From: Acephala macrosclerotiorum
Lineage: Eukaryota > Ascomycota > Leotiomycetes > Helotiales > Mollisiaceae
DNA length: 64,000 bases
NCBI GenBank assembly: GCA_014904845.1
Contig: MU119303.1
Location: forward strand, 115,409-179,408
Reading direction: 5' to 3'
Shown: in pieces, positions 55,633 to 64,000 of the stretch
How positions within the stretch are numbered: position 1 is the first letter of the stretch
How the letters are laid out: each line of letters opens with the position of its first letter
Notes under the pieces: model-generated
What the model was told of the DNA's origin: nothing
Database searches by the model: none
What the model saw: only the letters and a program-made list of their open reading frames with translations
Program-made: the position numbers and the translations under genes

Positions 55633-56136
55633 TGAGCTGAAATTTAAATCCCTTAAGAACCAATTTATCTGCAGCTCAAACTGCTTATACAATTTTCATC
55701 AAACTTCACACCTGGCAAACTAGAATAGCAGACTGTTGCTTTACGTGATCAAGAGCTGAAACAGCAGGCATTCCTGCAGCGCCTTGCAAATTACCCACGC
55801 CTCGCTAAAATACAGCGATCGAGACCTGAACAGGAGCCCCTACACAGGCACCCCGACTTGCCTACGCAGGCACGGGTGCTTTTATAGGCCCGAGACGTTT
55901 TAACCGAAGCGCTTTAATTAGCTCCTTACATAGGCACCCCCAATAAGCGATATTTCGATTTGTTTTACACGGGCACTCCAATAACCGAGACTTAAACGTA
56001 AGCCGAGTTAATTTTATTAACGTTTTCTAAATAAGAAATTATAAAATTAAATTTTATTTAAATTTTAATATTTATATAAATATAAATTATATTATATTAT
56101 ATTTCGAGCGTATATATAATTATAATTAATAAATTT
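55633..56136. other. Boundary from gene-rich to AT-rich DNA
   Basis: After the AsaB-like stop, normal composition continues to about 56000, then AT content rises sharply. Contains the degenerate repeats listed separately. Confidence 0.45.
55846..55992. repeat. Degenerate repeats of a GGCACYCC-type unit
   Basis: Related units occur near 55849 (CTACACAGGCACCCC), 55863 (CTACGCAGGCACGGG), 55927 (TTACATAGGCACCCC, followed by AATAAGCGA) and 55965 (TTACACGGGCACTCC, followed by AATAACCGA). Possibly the edge of an unidentified repeat. Confidence 0.4.
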
Positions 56137-56330
56137 TATCGAGATATATACACGTGCTTATTACGTGTTTTAATTAAGAAGAAATTAATATAGAAATTGA
56201 AAGTATATTAATATTCTCAATTTCAGATTTAATTTTTTAAACAATTAATAATTTTTATATTCAATACGTAAAAATTATAACAATTGAATATAATATATTA
56301 ATATATTCGAATATTTTAATATTATTAATA
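56137..56330 (+). repeat. Left LTR, 194 bp
   Basis: Aligns without gaps to the copy at 63263-63456. Diagnostic shared core: ACGTGTTTTAA, TTCAATACGTAAAAA and the end TTTTAATATTATTAA. Confidence 0.85.
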
Positions 56331-59300
56331 CTAATTAGTATTTAATTTTATTAATTAAATATAAAATAATAAAATTTAAATTAAAAAAAACTTTTGTGTA
56401 AAAAAGTATATATTTTTTTGAAATTTAAAAATGTGTATTTAATTTTTTTTCGATATTTGAAAATTTTTACGAAAAAGTATTAAAAAAATTTTACGTAAAG
56501 AAATACAATTTTTTCGATATTTAAAAATTTTATATTTTATATTTTTTTTTGATATTTGAGAGATTTTGCGTATAATACTAAAAATTTGAAAAAACAATTA
56601 TTGAAATTTTAATTGTACTTTTTTTGATTTATATTTATTACGCACGATAAAAAAATTAATTATAAAAATTTTATTTTTTTTGAATCGACGATTAAAACGA
56701 CAAAAAACGTTATATATTATATCTTTTTTAAAAAATAACGAATTTCTACGTTATTTAAAGCGTATTTAAATTACGATTAATTTGAATTTTTATTTATATT
56801 TTATATACAAATAAATAAATTTATTGAATATAAATCGATATTTTAAAATAACGAAAATTGATATTTAAAATAAAAATAAAAATTTTTCAAAAAATAATTT
56901 ATTTTTTTCGAATATTTTTTTATTATTTAATAATAAATATAAAGAATTATAAATATTTATTTTAATTTTTTTTATTTTAAATAAAATTAATTTAAATAAA
57001 CGTATAATAAATTTTTTTTTTATTATTATAATAAAAACGAATATAAAAATATTGTTTTATAGAATTTCTATATAAATAATTTTAAGAATTGAAAAGTAAT
57101 ATATTTTAAAATAATTATTAGTAATAATATTATTTGTTTAAAAAATTATTTTAAAAAGAATAATATTTATATATTATATAGAAAATTATACGAATAAATT
57201 GAAATTTTTATTTAAAAACGATAATAATATATAATTTGATCAAATATAAAAATACAATAATAAATAAAAAAAAAAAAAATTCAATTTTCGATTTAATTTA
57301 GAGAATTAATTATAATCAAATTTAATTGTTTCAAATAAATTATAGAGATTATAATTTGAATTAAATATATAATAAAAATTCAAATAAAAAATATTTATTA
57401 TTCGATAATTAAATTTATAAAAATTTTAAAAAGTATTAATTCGAGAAAATAAAAAAATAATTTTTAATATTTTTAATACAAATTAAAAATTATAATAAGA
57501 AGTATTTTAAAATAGAAATAAAATATATGTATTTTTAAAAACGTTATTTTAAAAACTCGAGAAAATCGTCGAAGAATTTAATAAAATAAAAAATAAACAT
57601 AGAATAATAATTTATTATAAAATAAATTAATTTAAAATAATAACGTTTAATCGATTTAAAATAGTAATATTTTAAAAAAAAATATTAATTCGATTAAAAA
57701 TAATAAAAAATTAATATTACGAGTAAATTTTAAAATAAATATAATATTATTTGCAATGTAAATAGAAAAATTTATTAGAATTAAATTTATTACAATAATA
57801 AATTTTTCAATTTTTTGATATACGATAAAATAATTATAAATTTCAAAAGATTGATTATTTTTAACGAGAAATTTACGACGGATATTAATTGTACGATATA
57901 AAAAAAGAAAATTTAAAAACTTGAATAAAAATGAAAAAAAGAACGTTAAAAAATTAAATTATTAAAAAGTTTAATAATTTGAAAAAAATTTATTTTAATA
58001 ATAATAATAAATATAAAAAAATAATTTACGATTTTTTCGACGAGAAATTGAAATTATTTTAAGTTTATTGTAATAATATAAATATTACGTTGAATATATA
58101 TAAAAAAGCGTTTTTAATTATATTGAAAAAATAAATATGAAATTTTTATTTGAATAATATTTTTTATTATAATTTTTCGTTTAAAGAAATTATTAAATAT
58201 ATAAAAATTAAATTCGAAATTTTATATGTTTTAATAATATATTAAAAAAATAAAAAGAAATTATTTTATGAGATATTGTTAAAAAATTTTTTATTAAGAA
58301 ATTGATTGAGAATTTTGAATTATTATTTGATAAATTATAATAAATTCGAGAAAAATAATTGAAAAAAAAATCGTAAAAATAATAATATAAAAAATTGTAT
58401 TTTATGAGTTTGTAATAATATTAAAAAATATTGTATATATTTTGTAGATTTTAGAGATATATTAAAAAGCGTTTAATATTAATTGTAATATATTATTCAA
58501 TTAATTGAAAAAAAAAAAAATACAAAGTAATTGAATTTTAGTATTTATTTTATTGATTGTAAATATAATAAACATAGAATAAATAAAAATTGTAATAATA
58601 AACGCGATTAAAGTAAATATAATTACGATTATAATAATTAGAAGTATAGTAAATACGATTAAAATAATTATTTGAAAGAGAAAAAATATTATATTTGTAA
58701 AAAAATAAAATATTGATCGATGAAATATTTTTTAAAAAAGAAACGACAAATATATAAAAAGTTTAAAAACGAAATTTATTTTCGATATAAGAAATATATT
58801 TTTATAATAAATTATTAGATTTTTTTAGTTTATAAAGAAAAAGTAAAAAAATTCGATAGTAAAAATAAAATAAATATTTTTAATATTTTTGTTTTAAATA
58901 TAAAAAAATTCAATTTCGAGAAATAAAAAAATAGTAATAAAAAGATCGCAAAAATTAGTTTTTTTGTCGTAAAATACGTTAATATCGAGAAATTAATCGT
59001 ATAATTGAATAATTAAAAAATGCAATATTTTTTGATTAAAAACGACGTATTTCGTTTAATTAAAAAAAATTTAAATTAAATTTTTTTTTTTTAATTTACG
59101 AATAAATATATTGTAAAGAGATTTCAAAGTATATTATTAGATATAAATGTAGTTACTATATTAATTGTAGAATACGATTAATTTATAATTTTATAAAAAA
59201 TCGATTTATAGATTAAATTTAATATTTCGAGTCGCGAGAAAAAGATTTAATTTGAAGTAAATAATGTAAAAATCGAAAATACGATTAAAATTTATATTTT

Positions 59301-62300
59301 TGTTAGAAATATTATTTTTTATATCGTATTTTGTAATATATTATTTTTACTATTTTTAAAAGATATAAATAAATTTAAGATTTGATTTAATAATATGAAA
59401 AATCGCATAAAAAAATATAATAATAATATAATCGTATTAATTGTACGTAAATAGAAATATTTATAGATTTTATTAATAGAATTAAAAAAAAAAATTATTT
59501 AATATTATTTGATAAATACAAATTTACGACGTATATATAAAAAATTTGAATATTTATTGATATAATAATTTATAAATATTTTTAATAGAATTAAATATAA
59601 AAATTTTATATTTTAATAATTAAAATAAATAAATAAATTTTATTACTATTGTTAAATAAATACGAAGTTATTAGAACGATTTAAATTTTTTTTATTAAAT
59701 AATTACGAGTTTAATTATTCGATAATTATTAATATTATATATTTAAATAATAATACGATTTTACAATTTGTAGATTTTACTATAAAATTTCAAAATGTAC
59801 AATTTGTTATAAAAATGTTTGCGCGAATAATATAAAATGTAATTAAAAAGTATTGAATTGATATGTATTTGAAATCGTTAGAAATTTTAATTTATAACGT
59901 TGAAAAGAATTTTACGTTAATAGAATTTAAATAATAAATAAAAATTGTAACGATAAAAATAAAAAAAATTTTGATTGAAATATATAATTTAATTGAAAAA
60001 ATGAAATAGTATTATATTTTATTATAATAAGTTTATACGATTATATTGAAAAAAATAATAAAACAAATTACGAAAAAGTAAATATTACAAATAGTAATAA
60101 AAATTTGTAATAATTTAATAAAATCGAATAAATTCGTATTAATTTTATTAGTATTTAAAGTATATTTTAAAATTTTCGATATAAATATTTTTATATTGAT
60201 AGTAGTAAAAAAAGTAAATACTATTTGTAAAATAATAAACGAATTTCGTTGTATGTAAATGAAATAGTAAATTAATAATATTTTAATAATAAAAAATAAT
60301 TTTAATATTTTAATTATTTTAAATTTATTTATTAATTTTAATGTTTGAGTTTTTAAAGAGTATAAAAAATAGAAAAGATTATATAAATTGTTAGTAATTA
60401 CAAATAAAAAATGTATTATATAATTATTTTATAAATTAATTGTAGTAAAATTTTATTTTCGAAAATCGTAAATTGAAAAGTCGATAAAAAAATAATCTAC
60501 GAGAATTATATAAAAAAACGAGAGATTAAAAACGATAAAAATAATATAAAAAAATAAAAAATAAAAAAATAATAATAATAATAATAGCGATTTTATAAAT
60601 AATAAAATTTTTAATTAATATTATATAAACGAGAAAATTATTATTGATATAATTTATATAATAAATAAAAAAAAAACGAATATAAAATTTGTAATTAAAT
60701 TATAAAAAAAAAAATTATTATTATATTTGAAAATTTTTTTAAAGTTTTATAATAAAAAAAATAAAATAGATTATTTGTTAAAAACGTTTTTAAATTTATA
60801 TAATACGATTTAATAATATATAAAAATATTTCGATTTTTAAATTTAAATTAATATACGAAATTAAAAGTAAAATAATAAACGAATTATACGAAAAAACGA
60901 GAATCGTAATTTAAATTTTTAATAATAAATTGAAAAAATTTATTTTTACGAAATTTTTTATAATTTAACGAATAAATTAAAAAATAATTTTAATTTTAAT
61001 TTAAAATTATAATTTTGTAATATAATTATAGAACGTTACACAAGTATATATATAATTACAAATTTTAATTTAACGAATAATTTTTATCAATTTATTAAAA
61101 AAAATAATATATTTTTATTTCAAAAAAATAATTATAATTATAAAAAAATTATTATATAAATTCGTAAAAATAAATATTTATTGATTTATTATATATTATA
61201 TTTTTGAATTAAAAATAAAATTTTCAATATATAATTTTTGTTTTTTCATTGAAAAAAATAAAAAAATATTTGAGATTATTAATATACAAATAAATAATAC
61301 ATTAAAATTATTAATATTATAATTTACAAATTTAAAAAAAAAAAAACTAAAAAAAATTAAATTGTAAACAAAGAATAAAAAATATTTAATATTTATAAAT
61401 TAATTAATATTTAACGATAAAATTATACAATTATTAAAAAGAAATAAAATACGATTTAAATAAAAAAATAAAAATAAAAAAATCGAATTTATCGATTTAA
61501 AAACTACAAATTATTTTGATTAATATCGAAAATAATAAATTCGTAAAACGTATATTATATTTATTTATCAATTAAAAACTATTTTTAATTTATTAATCGT
61601 TACGTAATATTAAATTTCGATCGAGAAAAACGTAATAACTTTAAATAAAAAATTAAAATAATAATAAAACAATTTATTATATAATATTTATTATATTTCG
61701 ATTAATTTAAAAACAATTAAAATATTCGTATTCGTAAACGATTTATACGCCAATAATATCGACTTAAGTTCGTAAATTGAATATATAATTATAATAATTA
61801 ATAAAATTCGAATAAAAAACGATTTTAAAATAAAAAAATAATTTAATATATTAGAATTTTATAAAGTGTAAAAAAGTTATTAAAAGTGTTTTAACGTTTG
61901 AAATCTACGAAATAATTAATAAAACGAATATAATAATTGTAATAATTTCGATTATTAATATAATCGTAAAATAATTCGATTTATTTAATATTTTTATTAT
62001 TATTTGTACGAATTTGTATTCTTTATACGATTATTTAATAAAATTAAAAATAACGAACGAAAAACGTTTTATAATTAATATTATAATTTTAAAATAATCG
62101 TACGAACGTAAAAAATTATAAAAAATACAATAAATACATAAAAATAATAATTCGATAAATATTATAATAAAATTCAATTCAAATAAAATTTTATAAACGT
62201 TTATTAATACGAATAATCTTACGATTAAAAAAAAAATAAAAATAAAAAAAAATAAAATTTAAAATAAAAATAAAATTTTATTTTTTTAAATCGAATTAAT

Positions 62301-63262
62301 TAATTTATTTCAAATTAAATTTTTAAAAATACAAAAAAATAATTAATTATTATTAATTAATCACATAAATTACAATTTAAAATATTCGATTATCGATTTT
62401 ATAATTTTATTATTTACTTTATTTATTTTATTATCGATTTTTCGATTTTATTAATAATAATAATAAATACAATTTTTTTATTATTATAAATCAATTTTAA
62501 AAAAAATTTACGTTTTAACAAATTTCGATTTTATTAATTGATTTTTAAATCAATTAAAATATCGTATTATAAAAATTTAATCGCGTTTAAAATACGTCGA
62601 ATTATTAATATTTTCAATAATTATACAATGCAATTAATACTACGAATAAAAATTTATTAATTGTACAAAATACGATTTTTTAAAATATAATATAAATAAA
62701 AAATTTTTTTATAATTCGTATTCAAAATAATTAAATTATTAATTTAATTATTTTTTTAATTTCGATTATCGATTTACGTATTAATTAATATTTTTTCGAT
62801 TTTTTTACGAATATACGAATAATTAAAAAATAAAACGATATAATTTATAATACTTTTTTTACTACGATTAAAATATTATCAAATTAAATTTTATATTAAT
62901 TTTATAAGAAAAAAAAATAATTAAAATAAAAATTGAAATATATATATAAAAAAATAAATAAATATAATATAAAATATTGAAATTAAAAAATATTTTTTAT
63001 TTTGAAAATAATTACTTTTTTTCTTTAAAAATTGTTTAATTAACACTATATAAAATTATTATAATTTTACGAAAAATTTATAATATAATCGATATAATCA
63101 CGAGATTTTTTTATTTTGTTTCTTTTGAACGAGCGATTTTTTATAATCGTTTTATAAATATTAAATTTTTAAATTACGAGATTATTTATTGAATTTACAA
63201 TTAAATAAAAAATTATACTAAAAAATAAATTAGATCTTTATTATAAAAATAGAAATTACTAA

Positions 63263-63456
63263 TATCGAAATATATATACGTATTTATCACGTGTTTTAAC
63301 TAAGAAAAAATTAATATAAAAGTTGAAAATATATCAATACTTTCAATTTCAAATTTAATTCTTTAAACAATCAATAATCTTTATATTCAATACGTAAAAA
63401 CTATAACAATTAAACGTAATATATTGATATATTTGAATATTTTAATATTATTAACA
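63263..63456 (+). repeat. Right LTR, 194 bp
   Basis: Ends ATTATTAACA, followed by the duplication AATTT. Differences from the left LTR are almost all C/T or G/A transitions. Confidence 0.85.
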
Positions 63457-64000
63457 AATTTTAATATTAATATTAATTTTAATAATTTTTAAATTATAAA
63501 AATAATTAATTCGAAATTTATTTTTTATTTTATTAAATTAATTATTAATTAAACGTTAAAAATTTAAATATATAATTATTAGAATTTTAATAACGTTTTG
63601 TATTTTTTAATATATTAAAAAAATAAATAAAAAATAAATATTTATATTTATTTTTATAAAAAAAAATTAATTTAATATTTTTATTTAAAAATATATTTAA
63701 AATTATTTTAAAAAATTAAAATTATTTTATTTAATTCTCGTTTTAATTTTATTTATTTTTAATTAATTTTTATAATATATAAAATTTTATTATTTAATTG
63801 TTTTAAAATTATATATAAAATAAAATTATTATATAATAATTAATATATTATATTTTAATTTTATAAATTTTTTTAATATTTATATAATTAATAAATATAT
63901 TAATTATAATAAATTAAAAAACAAAATAAAAATTATTAATATTTATATAATTGTAAATAAAATATTAAAAATTTATAAATTATAATATAAATAAAATTAT
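63457..64000. other. AT-rich flank of the second LTR element
   Basis: Also RIP-like. The element therefore inserted into, or was mutated together with, another repeat. No boundary is seen before the window end. Confidence 0.55.

Larger units (their letters stand above)
56137..63456 (+). mobile_element. LTR retrotransposon, probably Ty1/Copia type, heavily RIP-mutated
   Basis: Two 194-bp direct repeats (56137-56330 and 63263-63456) flank a 6,932-bp internal region, and the whole is bracketed by the 5-bp duplication AATTT (56132-56136 and 63457-63461). The right LTR ends AACA; the first bases read TATCGA, expected from TGTCGA after a G-to-A change. Around 58680-58790 the plus strand reads like a degraded Gag zinc-knuckle neighbourhood (YYICKKIKY, then SMKYFLKKKRQIY) resembling fungal Copia elements; this class call is tentative. 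The total size (7.3 kb) fits an autonomous element. No intact frame remains. Confidence 0.82.

Overview
The window is nuclear DNA of a filamentous ascomycete. The evidence is short introns (about 48-90 bp) with GTAAGT-type donors and CTAAC/CTGAC-like branch sites, ascomycete-typical proteins, NACHT-type STAND receptors, a large family of 2EXR-domain genes, and long AT-rich tracts that look like repeats mutated by repeat-induced point mutation (RIP). A Leotiomycete-like origin is my guess; nothing here fixes the genus.

Left part (1-12,000): ordinary, compact, conserved genes. They are a basic low-complexity protein cut by the window edge, a fumarylacetoacetate-hydrolase-family enzyme, a J-domain protein with a glycine-rich tail, a small basic/glycine-rich membrane protein, a Ser/Arg-rich protein packed against a PRA1/Yip3 family gene, and an ER J-protein of the Erj5 type.

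Middle and right part (12,000-55,600): an accessory island. It holds three large STAND (NLR-like) receptors with three different N-terminal modules: a short helical domain, an NWD-NACHT N-terminal domain with C-terminal zinc-finger-like cysteines, and an alpha/beta-hydrolase followed by two consecutive NACHT-like modules and ankyrin repeats. Around them lie about thirteen 2EXR genes or relics (motif LPxELRxxIW). Three or four are intact; the others carry deletions, frameshifts, stops or transposon insertions. A relic of a HET-domain gene, a divergent N-myristoyltransferase and an AsaB/GA4-desaturase-like gene lie in the same island. This is the kind of fast-turnover neighbourhood seen around fungal self/nonself recognition genes; the link to allorecognition is inference.

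Transposons: one 2EXR gene is split by an LTR element (34254-40448, 206-bp LTRs, 5-bp duplication CCGAG). A 2,985-bp hAT element (8-bp duplication ATTTTTTA) sits inside the left LTR. Leaving out the insertion and one CCGAG copy puts the 2EXR reading frame back together exactly. A second LTR element, probably Copia-type, fills 56137-63456 (194-bp LTRs, duplication AATTT). In the AT-rich tracts nearly all remaining C is in CpG, so the mutation process removed CpA, CpT and CpC but largely spared CpG. Exon coordinates come from reading frames and splice signals by eye, without transcripts.
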